Shown here in pieces: positions 1-8,996 of a DNA stretch of 64,000 nucleotides. Location: the NCBI RefSeq assembly GCF_002632755.1, contig NZ_NJAK01000001.1, forward strand, positions 992,001 to 1,056,000, given 5' to 3'. Position numbers and translations under genes: made by a program. Below the pieces are notes generated by a model. That model made no database searches. It was given only the letters and a program-made list of their open reading frames with translations, and was not told where the DNA came from. This DNA comes from Xenorhabdus ishibashii (GTDB lineage: Bacteria; Pseudomonadota; Gammaproteobacteria; Enterobacterales; Enterobacteriaceae). Numbering within the stretch: position 1 is the stretch's first letter; the number at the start of each line of letters is the position of its first letter.

Positions 1-625
1 TAGAAAAATGAATATCGTCCCTATAATATGGCTATTAATATCTGTGACCACTTTATGGTTGCTTGTCAGTGGCAACCATACGTTACAACAAGCAGTTACT
101 CGAGGGGTATCAAGTTTTTTTGCTGGGGCATTTACCTATAGCATTTTCAGAATTTTCTCTGATATAAAAATAAGTGTTATTACGGCAACTATTTTAGAAA
201 TTATCTGTGTGGCGCTTCTCATTTATTTTGTTAGATCACAGTACGAAGCAAAACAAATAATTTGCACTATCGTTTATTGCCTTACTATCTTTATTTTGGC
301 ATATCAAAGAGGTGTTATTTCCTCTTTTTTACTTAATAGACACATGCAGCATCTAGGAAAGATATCTTATTCTATTTATATGGTTCATGTTGCAATAATA
401 TTAATTATCACAACAGTAATGTTTATTATTCAAAAAAGAACAGGTATAGAGCTGACTCTGCTCATAGAAGGAAGGCGGAATTTGACCACAGGAAATATCT
501 TTCTCAATAATTTTCTTGCATTAAGCATCTATTTCATCGTCATCGCTACCGCAACCATAACATACAACAATGTTGAAGCAAAATTTATGAAATATAGAAT
601 TAAATTTTCATCTAGTAGCCAGTAA
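1..625 (+). CDS. Acyltransferase-3 family membrane protein, C-terminal part (partial at window edge)
   Basis: The frame is open to the left edge, so the first Met at position 8 is probably internal and the gene starts outside the window. The visible 205 residues are strongly hydrophobic, with about five or six membrane segments. They contain the motif GKISYSIYMVH, typical of the last third of integral-membrane acyltransferase-3 proteins, which O-acylate surface polysaccharides. By family knowledge it would act in the inner membrane on O-antigen or exopolysaccharide; the substrate cannot be read. Composition is AT-rich and the gene lies beside prophage remnants, so it may be a phage-borne O-antigen modification gene. 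Family call good; role inferred. Confidence 0.6.
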   Translation, partial: RKMNIVPIIWLLISVTTLWLLVSGNHTLQQAVTRGVSSFFAGAFTYSIFRIFSDIKISVITATILEIICVALLIYFVRSQYEAKQIICTIVYCLTIFILAYQRGVISSFLLNRHMQHLGKISYSIYMVHVAIILIITTVMFIIQKRTGIELTLLIEGRRNLTTGNIFLNNFLALSIYFIVIATATITYNNVEAKFMKYRIKFSSSSQ

Positions 626-679
626 TATTGGCATAGATTACTAGGCAATCCGGTCATGTATTTAAAGCGTTAATCGCCC

Positions 680-785
680 TCAACCATAATATTCACGCTC
701 AATGAAAATGCCGATGATTTTGTCATGCATTTCAGGTGATTTTGAATAACCGAGTGTTTTTACGGTTCAGGCGCTTTATTCGGTT
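680..785 (-). pseudogene. IS1-family transposase remnant (InsB C-terminus)
   Basis: The minus strand encodes the C-terminal tail of an IS1-type transposase: RIKRLNRK, then after a +1 shift TLGYSKSPEMHDKIIGIF and a stop at 680-682. The frameshift is an extra A in an A run near 761-766. The rest of the element is missing. It is fused directly to an IS481-type remnant on its 5' side. The call rests on recalled resemblance to InsB C-termini. Confidence 0.55.
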
Positions 786-960
786 AACTTTACAGGCTCT
801 GGACACATTACCTGGCTCCTCTGCAAGGTTGAGAAGACCGGCTTTGTATTTAATAATGGGATTGTTAGTATGTAGCATGAGAGTTACCTCATAGTGTCTT
901 TGACTTAAGATTCAGCACCTTTAATCAAAGTGGGTAACTCTCTTCTTTTCAAATCGAAGT
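786..960 (-). pseudogene. IS481-family transposase remnant (N-terminus)
   Basis: Reading leftward from an ATG at 878-876, the minus strand gives MLHTNNPIIKYKAGLLNLAE and continues to ACKV near 786, which resembles the N-terminus of IS481-family transposases. It is cut after about 31 codons and continues in frame into IS1-like coding sequence, so this is a junction of two dead elements. The stretch 879-960 probably holds the non-coding end of the element: the short inverted repeat GAGAGTTACC / GGGTAACTCTC lies here. Confidence 0.5.
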
Positions 961-1104
961 GTCAAATCTGATTGCAACTAGTACATATTAGCTCACACCT
1001 ATATTTGCCCACCTACCCCCTTAAACTTCTCAACAAATGCAGCAATTTTCTGGAAAACAGCCTGCTTTTTCGTTCTATATTCCGGGTTAAGTGGACTTAA
1101 CTTA

Positions 1105-2093
1105 ACCCGAATTCTGGATAAGAAATTGACGAGAAGCCTGTTCCAGGAGCAAAGTTTTGGTGCACACCGAAAACAACTCCGAGGGGGAACAGGCTATGGA
1201 CAAGTTAGTTGAAATTTTCTGTGATGTCGATGATTTTTGCCGTTTTTTCATTCCTCAATGGGAACAATTTTGCCTTGAGAGTGGGCATCGTTTACGCCGC
1301 CGACAAGGTCATATGTATCCCAGTGAAATCATGACCATTTTGATCCTTTTTCATATGTCGCATTACCGTGATTTTAAAAATTTTTATTTGAAACATATTT
1401 GGCAATACCACCACCGCGACTTCGCCACTTTACTCAGTTATACCCGTTTTATCAGCGTTGCCCCTTCCGTTTTGGTGCCATTATGCAGCTATCTGACTCA
1501 ATTAAAAGGGAAACCCACAGGCATTGCTTTTATTGATTCCACCAGTTTGAGTGTCTGCCATAACATTCGCATCCCTCGACATAAGGTCTTTGCGGGGATC
1601 GCACAGCGTGGAAAAAATTCAATGGGATGGTTTTATGGTTTCAAATTACACTTGGTTGTCAATCATCAGGGGGAAATTCTCGCGCTTAAAGTCACGGCCG
1701 GTAATGTGGATGATCGGGAACCGGTTCGCGAATTAACCACAGAATTAATGGGTTCTCTTTACGGCGATAAAGGTTATCTGAGTCAGGAATTGGCGGACGA
1801 TTTAGCCAACAGCGGTGTCACTTTCATCACGAAAAAACGGCGTAACATGAAAGCCCGTATGCAAGCTGAGTGGGATAAGATAATGTTAAAAAAGCGTTTT
1901 ATCATTGAAACGATTAATGGACAATTAAAATTAATTTCTCAGATAGAGCACTCTCGCCACCGAAGTATAAGAGGATTTATGTTGACCGTTTTAGGTGGAC
2001 TGATCGCTTACTGCCTTAAATTGAAAAAACCATCACTGAAAGTTTTCTACTCAGAAGACGCTGTTCCAATGATGGCTTAAGCAGAATTCGGGT
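1105..2093 (+). mobile_element. IS982-family insertion sequence, copy 1 (989 bp)
   Basis: The ends are perfect 12-bp inverted repeats ACCCGAATTCTG (1105-1116 and, inverted, 2082-2093). The element is flanked by a 7-bp target duplication TAACTTA (1098-1104 and 2094-2100). It carries one transposase gene on the plus strand. A second copy of identical length and apparently identical sequence lies at 3468-4456. It interrupts a 64-codon ORF on the minus strand. Confidence 0.9.
1196..2080 (+). CDS. IS982-family transposase (copy 1)
   Basis: DDE transposase of about 294 residues. I choose the ATG at 1196 ([10 protein letters not shown]) because GAGGGGG precedes it at good spacing and family members begin here; the frame is open further upstream. 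DDE-fold signs are [12 protein letters not shown] (first Asp), the stretch [12 protein letters not shown] (second Asp) and [12 protein letters not shown] near the C-terminus (Glu). The stop lies 13 bp from the right end of the element. It appears intact and, with an identical second copy nearby, probably active recently. Confidence 0.9.
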   Translation: MDKLVEIFCDVDDFCRFFIPQWEQFCLESGHRLRRRQGHMYPSEIMTILILFHMSHYRDFKNFYLKHIWQYHHRDFATLLSYTRFISVAPSVLVPLCSYLTQLKGKPTGIAFIDSTSLSVCHNIRIPRHKVFAGIAQRGKNSMGWFYGFKLHLVVNHQGEILALKVTAGNVDDREPVRELTTELMGSLYGDKGYLSQELADDLANSGVTFITKKRRNMKARMQAEWDKIMLKKRFIIETINGQLKLISQIEHSRHRSIRGFMLTVLGGLIAYCLKLKKPSLKVFYSEDAVPMMA

Positions 2094-2197
2094 TAACTTA
2101 GGTAGCGTTGAGTTTAGCTCTGTACCATTTTCACTGGCATATTCTCGTTTTAATGATGCCGTAATATAGCGCTTATCTACACTAAACATGGTGTCTC

Positions 2198-2530
2198 CTA
2201 GGGGTGGTGTGCCTGAGTAAATTCCGCCGATAATGAATATTTGTTACCACCCAATGCACTGGTCTTGTAGCCTTCACAGCGATATAACCCTTTATCAGAA
2301 AGCGGTGGTGTCCAGACAAACGATTTGTAGCCTTGGTGGCGATCTAAAAACTCCAGAATCGCACGGATATAAGATTCCTTACCGATAAAATCCACTGACC
2401 ATTTTTGACTACGGGGATGAATGCCATCCCCCGATACTTGCGTGTAGCCATCCCCGAACTGAGCCTTTCGGATAGCAAAATTCACCGTTGAAGAAGCGCT
2501 CGTTCGGGGGCTCCAATGAAAGATTTCCAT
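2198..2530 (-). CDS. Phage minor tail protein M (lambda gpM-like)
   Basis: The 110 residues match the usual size of lambda gpM-type minor tail proteins. Recognisable features are the N-terminal [27 protein letters not shown] and the C-terminal [20 protein letters not shown]. In lambdoid siphoviruses this protein helps finish the tail tip after the tape measure. Its ATG overlaps the tape-measure stop codon by one base, the usual H-M order. It is probably the only intact structural gene left in this remnant, because the genes on both sides are interrupted by IS982 copies. Confidence 0.8.
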   Translation of the reverse strand: MEIFHWSPRTSASSTVNFAIRKAQFGDGYTQVSGDGIHPRSQKWSVDFIGKESYIRAILEFLDRHQGYKSFVWTPPLSDKGLYRCEGYKTSALGGNKYSLSAEFTQAHHP

Positions 2531-3467
2531 TATCGCCCTCTGATTGCTCTAAAAATCGCCCCGCCCGAACGCAGATCTTTATCCCGTTCAGCTTGATAGA
2601 CCTGAGTAAAAGCACGTGCCAGACTCTCACCAAATGCCGCATCAGCACCATTGGCGACCTGACTTCTGCCACCGGAATCCGTGATATAAACCTGAATATT
2701 CGGTGCGCCGCCCATATTTCCGGTAGGGAAGATAGCCCGAACACCAAGTGAACCATCGGCGCTACGCTTGAGCGGCATAATAGCTTCGGGACCCGCTTCA
2801 CCCATCAAGCCAGCGCCTTTCGCAAAAGCAAACATGGTGGGACTACTGACAATCTGCCCGCTGTACTGACTCAAGTTTGACGAGGTATAGACGCCGCCTT
2901 TGGCATTAGCGACGTAGGATGACCAACTGGTAGACATTCCCATTGCCCCTGTATTGGCCACCGTTCCTGCCGCTGCGCCTCCTACTCCTGCCACACCACC
3001 AGCAAAACCACCCGCAACCCCCATGATTGACTTCAAAATAGTATTGGTCAGAATGGCCTGCGCCGCCATGTCAATCAGGTTTTGGATAATACTTTGGGTT
3101 AAAGAGGAAAACAGGCTCACCATACCTTCTTTAAAAGTCTGTGTGCCTGTTAACATGCCCGTCATCATGTTGCTCATGCGCTCTTTGGTGGCATTAAGCA
3201 AATCCATTGCCATTTTCTGCATTCGCCCCTGAGCAGAATACAATTGCATCGCAACCTCATAGCGACGTTGATTGGTTTCATTATCAGCGGCTATCAACAG
3301 CTCATTTTTGCGCTGCTCAGTGATAAGCTCCTCGGTCGCATAGGTCTGAATCAGTGCCTTGCGTTTTGCCAGTTGGTTTTGCAGGTCTTGCAGAGGGTCA
3401 ACATTGCCCACTAATTCCGCCGCAGGCGAAACGGCATAACGCTGATTAGCTTCCGCGATACTACTCA

Positions 3468-4456
3468 ACCCGAATTCTGGATAAGAAATTGACGAGAAGC
3501 CTGTTCCAGGAGCAAAGTTTTGGTGCACACCGAAAACAACTCCGAGGGGGAACAGGCTATGGACAAGTTAGTTGAAATTTTCTGTGATGTCGATGATTTT
3601 TGCCGTTTTTTCATTCCTCAATGGGAACAATTTTGCCTTGAGAGTGGGCATCGTTTACGCCGCCGACAAGGTCATATGTATCCCAGTGAAATCATGACCA
3701 TTTTGATCCTTTTTCATATGTCGCATTACCGTGATTTTAAAAATTTTTATTTGAAACATATTTGGCAATACCACCACCGCGACTTCGCCACTTTACTCAG
3801 TTATACCCGTTTTATCAGCGTTGCCCCTTCCGTTTTGGTGCCATTATGCAGCTATCTGACTCAATTAAAAGGGAAACCCACAGGCATTGCTTTTATTGAT
3901 TCCACCAGTTTGAGTGTCTGCCATAACATTCGCATCCCTCGACATAAGGTCTTTGCGGGGATCGCACAGCGTGGAAAAAATTCAATGGGATGGTTTTATG
4001 GTTTCAAATTACACTTGGTTGTCAATCATCAGGGGGAAATTCTCGCGCTTAAAGTCACGGCCGGTAATGTGGATGATCGGGAACCGGTTCGCGAATTAAC
4101 CACAGAATTAATGGGTTCTCTTTACGGCGATAAAGGTTATCTGAGTCAGGAATTGGCGGACGATTTAGCCAACAGCGGTGTCACTTTCATCACGAAAAAA
4201 CGGCGTAACATGAAAGCCCGTATGCAAGCTGAGTGGGATAAGATAATGTTAAAAAAGCGTTTTATCATTGAAACGATTAATGGACAATTAAAATTAATTT
4301 CTCAGATAGAGCACTCTCGCCACCGAAGTATAAGAGGATTTATGTTGACCGTTTTAGGTGGACTGATCGCTTACTGCCTTAAATTGAAAAAACCATCACT
4401 GAAAGTTTTCTACTCAGAAGACGCTGTTCCAATGATGGCTTAAGCAGAATTCGGGT
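3468..4456 (+). mobile_element. IS982-family insertion sequence, copy 2 (989 bp)
   Basis: Same length and same 12-bp ends (ACCCGAATTCTG at 3468-3479 and, inverted, 4445-4456) as the copy at 1105-2093, in the same orientation. The target duplication is TACTCA (3462-3467 and 4457-4462). It lies inside the tape-measure gene. The two copies flank 1374 bp containing gpM and the 3' end of the tape measure and could recombine as direct repeats. Confidence 0.9.
3559..4443 (+). CDS. IS982-family transposase (copy 2)
   Basis: Protein identical to the transposase at 1196-2080, starting at the same internal ATG ([10 protein letters not shown]) after GAGGGGG. The same DDE-fold signatures are present: [21 protein letters not shown] and [10 protein letters not shown]. 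Identity of the two copies implies recent transposition or gene conversion. Confidence 0.9.
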   Translation: MDKLVEIFCDVDDFCRFFIPQWEQFCLESGHRLRRRQGHMYPSEIMTILILFHMSHYRDFKNFYLKHIWQYHHRDFATLLSYTRFISVAPSVLVPLCSYLTQLKGKPTGIAFIDSTSLSVCHNIRIPRHKVFAGIAQRGKNSMGWFYGFKLHLVVNHQGEILALKVTAGNVDDREPVRELTTELMGSLYGDKGYLSQELADDLANSGVTFITKKRRNMKARMQAEWDKIMLKKRFIIETINGQLKLISQIEHSRHRSIRGFMLTVLGGLIAYCLKLKKPSLKVFYSEDAVPMMA

Positions 4457-5776
4457 TACTCAGGTATTTCGCCGCAATATCCTGTTTACGGCGCTCAACC
4501 TCTTCGGCATTCTGTATAGCCCTGTCCGCAATCTGGCGCTGCAACTGCTTTTCGGCTTCTAAACGGGCATGTGTGGCCTTGCGGTACGGGTCGGACTCGA
4601 TGGCGTCATGCAGATCTTGGGTGCGCTGTTTAGCCAGAATGCTGGCCTGACTGAGTCCGATCAGTGCGTCGCGTTGCTGTCCTGTGTGTTTGGCGCTGAT
4701 TTCCATCGAAGCGGCAAAAAGTGACGCGGCAACCTCGCCGTCTTTCATGCGTACCTGCTCGACTTGAATTTCCCGATTCAGATCAGCGACTTTATTGCGG
4801 TAGTTTTCCTGCGCACTGGCTGCTTTCCGTGTAGCTCTTTCTGCCGCGTTACGAGCCTCCCGGTCGGCTTCATCCTGTTTACGTATCGCCTCGGCATTCT
4901 GGTATATCTGTGTGGCGTTGTTAATCACCCGATCCACGTAAGGCTTTTGTTGCTTGTCATTCGGGTTTAACCCCGAATCGACCGCCTTGTAATACGCCTC
5001 ACGCTGAACTTTGTCTAATCCCTTTCTGTTGGAGAGATCAATGTCTCGTTCCTGATCCGCAAAAAGCGATTTTAATTTATCATTGGGTTCAAATTTCACT
5101 TCCGGTACGGGAATATGAAGACCGGACACATCAATTGCAGCCCGCTTTAGCCGCTCCATGAGGTCAACAGTCAGGGCAAGACCTTGATTTTGAAGGGCTA
5201 TGGTTACGTTTCCAGTTTTCCTCGCCTCATTGATCGCAGCGACGATTTTCCTTTCTTTCTCGGCATTTTCAGCTTGCTTGTCGTAAACATTTGATAATAC
5301 AGCTCTTAACTCAACAACTCTCTGCCTTGCCTCTTCGTATTTAGCGTTATTTTCAGATAGCGCTATACTGTATTTTTTGAGGCTATCACCAACATTCATT
5401 CCTTTCGCTTGTCTTCTGGTAAACTCATCAACACTATATTGATTACGCTTAACCAACTTGCCGTATTCTTCCATGTCAGCTTTGGCTACTTTAAGATCTT
5501 CTTGCAGCTTTCCCTTTGTATCACCAAGCTGAATCGGGGTCATCTTGCTCAATTCTTTCTTGATGTTGGCCGCTTCTTTTGCGTGCTCCCGCGCCTCTTC
5601 TTTGGCTTGTTTTTGATTCTGATACAGAAGATAGGCGGCACCGGCTGCCATTATCAACGCACCGGGTATTCCCCCGATTAACCCCAGCGCACCGCTCATC
5701 ACGCGCGATCCCATTGAGGTGACTTTGTTCAGCCTGTCCTGTGCGGCCGTTCGGGCATCGATATTACGCTTAAGGG

Positions 5777-6130
5777 TTGAGCTACGGTTCTATATTCTGT
5801 AATCCACCCTATTCTAATATTACGCCGTGGGTAGAAAAAGCGGCGATTGAATGCCAGAAGCAATTACAACCAATCGTTATGTTAGTCCCTTCTGATACTT
5901 CTGTGGGTTGGTTTAAATTAGCAAGAGAAACAGCGGATGAGGTCAGATTAATAACAGGTGGTAGGATTTCATTTATTCCAGCGAACTTAAAAATAAAAGT
6001 CAGCAGGAATACAAAAGGTTCCATGTTTTTAATATGGCGACCATTTATTACTCCGCGCAAGTTAATAACTACTGTAGATAAAGAACACCTATTCAATATA
6101 GGTAATAACGAAATAAGGAAAATAACGTGA
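5777..6130 (+). pseudogene. Phage N6-adenine methyltransferase (Dam family), C-terminal fragment
   Basis: The frame opens directly at the junction with the tape-measure remnant and carries the catalytic motif NPPY (in FCNPPYSNITPWVEK) and the later block GGRISFIPANLKIK. These are typical of phage-encoded N6-adenine methylases, which modify phage DNA against host restriction. Whole proteins of this kind are longer and have an S-adenosylmethionine-binding part before NPPY; that part is absent here, so this is a truncated gene. The apparent TTG at 5777 is only where the frame can start. Its stop overlaps the start of the next small ORF. Confidence 0.7.
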
Positions 6131-6312
6131 ATATACCAAAAATATCAATTGAAATATCTCGTAAATCAGCTAAAGAGTTTTGTGATTTTTATGGTGATGA
6201 CAAGTTATCTGATGAAAGTTTGGTTTTGTCCATAACTGATATTGTACAGGATGCATTAAATGATATTGAGTTTCCAGCTTCGGAAATAAAAACCACACTT
6301 ACCGATGACTAG
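6127..6312 (+). CDS. Small hypothetical phage protein
   Basis: A 61-residue acidic protein starting with GTG that overlaps the stop of the methylase fragment (GTGA), a spacing typical of translationally coupled phage early genes. The sequence (MNIPKISIEISRKSAKEFCD at the start, many Asp/Glu later) is not one I recognise. It probably came with the methylase gene as part of the same early operon. Confidence 0.45.
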   Translation: MNIPKISIEISRKSAKEFCDFYGDDKLSDESLVLSITDIVQDALNDIEFPASEIKTTLTDD

Positions 6313-6413
6313 CGAATTCGAGAACGCAAGGAGGAAGGTGGCGAGGGATTGCCAAACATAAGGGATAAATATCAAAAAATACCTCAATTAGGCATAGTTA
6401 AGGGAAATAAAAA

Positions 6414-6752
6414 ATGAATATTGAAGATGACATTTGGGATACAAAAAAGGCAGCAGAGGAACTTAACGTATCATCAAGAACTGTTGCCAGTTTAATAGCT
6501 ACAGGTGTTATAGATGGCAAACGGATCGGCAAAGGATACAAAACGACTAAGTCCGCTGTTCTTGCTTATATTAAAAGCCCGATGCAAACTCATGGAGCGA
6601 GCAAGGGTGATCGTAGTGGAGGTAAATCATGTCAATCACCCAAAGAAACGGAATATGGCACTGTCATTTCTTTACACCGTCAGGAAAGAGAGTTAGGAAA
6701 TCTCTTGGCACGAGGGACAAAAAGCAAGCGCAGGAGTTGTATGACAAATTAA
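6414..6752 (+). CDS. Helix-turn-helix, excisionase-like DNA-binding protein
   Basis: 112 residues. The first 55 form a MerR/excisionase-type winged helix: [20 protein letters not shown] followed by a Lys/Arg-rich wing and [11 protein letters not shown]. Such proteins read short DNA sites and in prophages act as recombination directionality factors or integrase regulators. The ORF overlaps the start of the integrase gene (6629) by 124 bp in another frame, so the last 40 residues are probably a low-constraint tail. Position immediately upstream of and overlapping the integrase supports an Xis-like role. Confidence 0.6.
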   Translation: MNIEDDIWDTKKAAEELNVSSRTVASLIATGVIDGKRIGKGYKTTKSAVLAYIKSPMQTHGASKGDRSGGKSCQSPKETEYGTVISLHRQERELGNLLARGTKSKRRSCMTN

Positions 6753-7792
6753 GAGCTGAGGCTTGGAGAGTAGACCAGCTTGATGATCTGCCAACTCGTA
6801 CATTTGAAGAGTGTTGCATTCGCTGGCTTAGGGAAAAAGAGCATAAAAGGTCACTTGATGATGACAAAACGAAGATTGAGTTTTTCCTACAACACTTTTC
6901 AGGTCGAGATGTTTCAACAATAACGGCAGATGAGATTTATGATGCAGTTTCAAACATGAAGAATCGTAAACATTATCAAGTCTGGGAGAGTAAAAGAGAT
7001 GCAGCACTGAAAAAAGGGGAAAAGCCTCCTGTGTATGAGGCCATTCCTGTTAGTCAGGCAACAAAAAGCCAGCATTTATCATTCATCAGATCGCTGTTAA
7101 GAGCAGCCGCTAATGAGTGGAACTGGATTAAATCAGCGCCTGTTATCAAAACTAAGAAGCCAGTAAGTAAGCGCATAAGATGGCTGACAAAAGATGAAGC
7201 TGCAAGGCTCATTGAGTGTATGCCTGAAAGTATCAAACCGATTGTTATCTTTGCGTTAGCAACAGGACTCCGGCGTTCTAATATCATAGATCTGGAGTGG
7301 CAACAGGTCGATATGCAAAGAAAAGTGGCATGGATAAATCCAGAGAACGCAAAAGCAGGGAAAGCGATAGGTGTCGCTCTGAATGATACCGCATGCCGGG
7401 TGTTACGGGATCAGATAGGCAAGCACTCAAGGTGGATATTTGTGCATACCAAAGCCAAGCACCGACCAGACGGAACATTAACCCCTGCAGTGAGAAAGAT
7501 GAGGGTTGATGATAATAGTGCTTGGAATATCGGCCTTAAGAAAGCAGGCATAGAAGATTTCCGTTTTCACGACCTACGCCACACATGGGCAAGCTGGTTG
7601 ATACAATCAGGGGTTCCACTTTCCGCACTTCAAGAAATGGGCGGTTGGGAATCAATCGAAATGGTTAGAAGATATGCACATTTAGCGCCCAACCATTTGA
7701 GTGAACATGCCTGCAAAATTGATGTACTTTTTGAAGATAACGACACAAATACGACACAAGGGAAAAATCAAGCAGGGCTGAAATTGGCGTAA
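6629..7792 (+). CDS. Tyrosine-recombinase integrase of prophage layer 1
   Basis: 387 residues. The N-terminal arm-binding part begins [20 protein letters not shown], a SAM-like core-binding domain lies at about 65-190, and the catalytic domain follows. Catalytic residues visible are Arg in ATGLRRSNI, the HxxR box in [10 protein letters not shown], His/Trp in MGGWES and the nucleophile Tyr in RRYAHLAP. The gene ends 18 bp before a 38-bp copy of the tRNA-Arg 3' region (7811-7848), the expected attachment site. It closely resembles the integrase fragment at 12891-13241. It appears intact, though its prophage is not. Confidence 0.9.
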   Translation: MSITQRNGIWHCHFFTPSGKRVRKSLGTRDKKQAQELYDKLRAEAWRVDQLDDLPTRTFEECCIRWLREKEHKRSLDDDKTKIEFFLQHFSGRDVSTITADEIYDAVSNMKNRKHYQVWESKRDAALKKGEKPPVYEAIPVSQATKSQHLSFIRSLLRAAANEWNWIKSAPVIKTKKPVSKRIRWLTKDEAARLIECMPESIKPIVIFALATGLRRSNIIDLEWQQVDMQRKVAWINPENAKAGKAIGVALNDTACRVLRDQIGKHSRWIFVHTKAKHRPDGTLTPAVRKMRVDDNSAWNIGLKKAGIEDFRFHDLRHTWASWLIQSGVPLSALQEMGGWESIEMVRRYAHLAPNHLSEHACKIDVLFEDNDTNTTQGKNQAGLKLA

Positions 7793-7810
7793 CTCATTGA
7801 TTTTAAATGG

Positions 7811-7848
7811 CCCTACAGGATTCGAACCTGTGACCTACGGCTTAGAAG
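7811..7848. repeat. Attachment-site copy of tRNA-Arg 3' segment (att, 38 bp)
   Basis: Identical over 38 bp to 29824-29861 inside the tRNA-Arg gene, beginning CCCTACAGGATTCGAACC and ending CTTAGAAG. It holds the T arm and half of the anticodon arm, but the 5' half of the tRNA is absent, so it is not a gene. It sits just after the integrase stop and marks the boundary between two integrated elements. Confidence 0.9.
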
Positions 7849-8130
7849 TGAGTAGAGTCACTATCTAAATCAACCAATTACCGCATTTATCGGCGCTCAC
7901 ACGTCCCACCTTACCCAAACTTACCCCTTGTTACTTCTTCTTGCTTTTCAATGCCTGTCCCAGATCCGTCCCAATCAATTCACCCAAACAACCCCACCCA
8001 CCAGCTCGCCGACTACATTGATGAGATCTTGAAGTGGATCACATATATATTAGCTGACCATATATTTTATTAGTGATAATATTTACTGTAATAATTATAA
8101 ATGATAATTTTTACTAATGGGTTTCATTAA
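7849..8130. other. Non-coding boundary with possible integrase-tail remnant
   Basis: No convincing complete gene. An open stretch from 7951 reads MPVPDPSQSIHPNNP; the VPxPSQS part resembles the end of the integrase fragment at 12891-13241 (LVPNPSQS), so it may be the 3' tail of another integrase. The following 7991-8037 shares a diverged repeat with 8841-8902. The last 90 bp are very AT-rich and probably hold the promoter of the acetyltransferase gene. Confidence 0.35.
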
Positions 8131-8646
8131 ATGGAAATGAGCATTTCAGAATTGATAAAAAGTGATTTATGTCGCTACATTGGCAAAGATAAAGTAAGTA
8201 AAAAGCAAATTATTAGACACTATTTACTAAATACAGGCTTTAAGTTTATGTTTTGGTTCCGTTTATGTGAATCTAAAAATAAATGTTTAAAACTTATTGC
8301 CATCTTAATGCATCGCCGTATATCTAAAAAACACATGTTAGATATACCTAGAGGGACAAAGATCGGTCATGGATTTTACATTGGGCATGGAGGATGCATA
8401 GTTATCAATCCAACAGCTATTATAGGAAATAATGTAAACATCAGTCAATTTACTACCATTGGATCAAATGAAGGTCAAGCAGCTACTATTGGTGACAACG
8501 TTTATATTGGGCCTAGTGTTTGCATTGTTGAAGATGTAAAAATAGGGAATGAAGTAAAAATAGGAGCTGGTGCCGTAGTAACAAAGGATATCCCTAGCAA
8601 CAGCGTTTACGCTGGAGTTCCCGCGAGATTTATCAAAGATAATTAA
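8131..8646 (+). CDS. Left-handed beta-helix (hexapeptide) acetyltransferase, serine-acetyltransferase-like
   Basis: 171 residues. The C-terminal 100 are isoleucine-rich hexapeptide repeats (IGHGFYIGHGGCIVIN, IGNNVNISQFTTIG, IGDNVYIGPSVCI), ending with the motif GAGAVVTKDIPSNSVYAGVPA. This form is shared by short CysE-like enzymes and by colanic-acid or exopolysaccharide O-acetyltransferases, which transfer acetyl from acetyl-CoA. The length and the nearby Wzy-like gene favour a sugar O-acetyltransferase rather than cysteine biosynthesis. AT-rich with its own short upstream region; probably horizontally acquired. Confidence 0.7.
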   Translation: MEMSISELIKSDLCRYIGKDKVSKKQIIRHYLLNTGFKFMFWFRLCESKNKCLKLIAILMHRRISKKHMLDIPRGTKIGHGFYIGHGGCIVINPTAIIGNNVNISQFTTIGSNEGQAATIGDNVYIGPSVCIVEDVKIGNEVKIGAGAVVTKDIPSNSVYAGVPARFIKDN

Positions 8647-8996
8647 TGAGAACGATTTAATCACTAGGCGATATAATTTGTAACATAAATAAATTTGTAG
8701 CATTGTTTCATGATTATGGGGTAATGGACATAACTCATCCATCAGGGGTGCTATGTTCTTTTAATCACTTCGGCGATTTAGGCCTTGATTCAGCTAATCC
8801 CCCTGCCTCAAATTCCACACAGAATCCTCCGGCTATCCTACGCCCACCCATTCGGCCCAGCAGATAGCCAATTACATTGATAGGATGCCTAACATAAAGT
8901 GGTGAAAGAAAAGAAGGAAAACGAAAAATCGCGTGTCGTTGTGAGAAAAAGGTTTCCGGATTCGAATGAATATCCCCGACTATAGCCGGGGTGCGA
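8647..8996. other. Gene-free stretch between two small accessory genes
   Basis: No supported gene. Contains the second member of a diverged repeat (8841-8902, encoding QQIANYID-like sequence) that resembles 7991-8037. An open stretch from an ATG at 8726 runs for about 50 codons but has no recognisable features. Confidence 0.3.

Larger units (their letters stand above)
999..2189 (-). pseudogene. 64-codon phage ORF downstream of tail gene M, split by IS982 copy 1
   Basis: After removing the IS and one copy of its 7-bp target duplication, the minus strand reads as one open frame of 64 codons from ATG 2189-2187 to a stop at 1001-999. The 5' half is 2189-2094 and the 3' half is 1097-999. It begins [20 protein letters not shown] and ends FKGVGGQI; it is lysine-rich and small. 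A Shine-Dalgarno GGAG precedes the start, and the ORF begins 8 bp after the stop of the tail M gene, so it belongs to the same late operon. I do not recognise the family. Reconstruction is exact at base level; function unknown. Confidence 0.6.
2530..5776 (-). pseudogene. Phage tail tape-measure protein gene, N-terminally deleted and interrupted by IS982 copy 2
   Basis: Two in-frame pieces on the minus strand, 5776-4457 and 3467-2530, join exactly when the IS and one 6-bp target duplication (TACTCA) are removed: ...AAKYLS then SIAEANQRYAV.... The first piece starts within a membrane segment (GLIGGIPGALIMAAGAAYLLY) and continues as a long charged, probably coiled-coil region rich in Lys, Glu and Ala. 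The second piece holds glycine/alanine-rich hydrophobic stretches and the typical C-terminus with FAFAKGAGLMGEAGPEAIMP. In lambda-like phages this protein sets tail length and is ejected on infection. The 5' end is missing: homology stops near 5776, where a fragment of a methylase gene reads away on the other strand, indicating a deletion. Confidence 0.8.

Noticed and set aside
1085..1110. Inverted repeat CGGGTTAAGT / ACTTAACCCG just left of IS982 copy 1
   Set aside because: The left arm is part of the interrupted 64-codon ORF (encoding SPLNPEY); the pairing arises from the chance similarity of that target sequence to the IS end and its target duplication.
2409..2801. 130-codon minus-strand frame overlapping gpM and the tape measure
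   Set aside because: Overlaps two recognised phage genes on the same strand in another frame; no family features.
7811..7848. Looks like a tRNA gene near the layer-1 integrase
   Set aside because: Only the 3' part (T arm and half anticodon arm) is present; the acceptor 5' strand and D arm are missing. It is an attachment-site copy.
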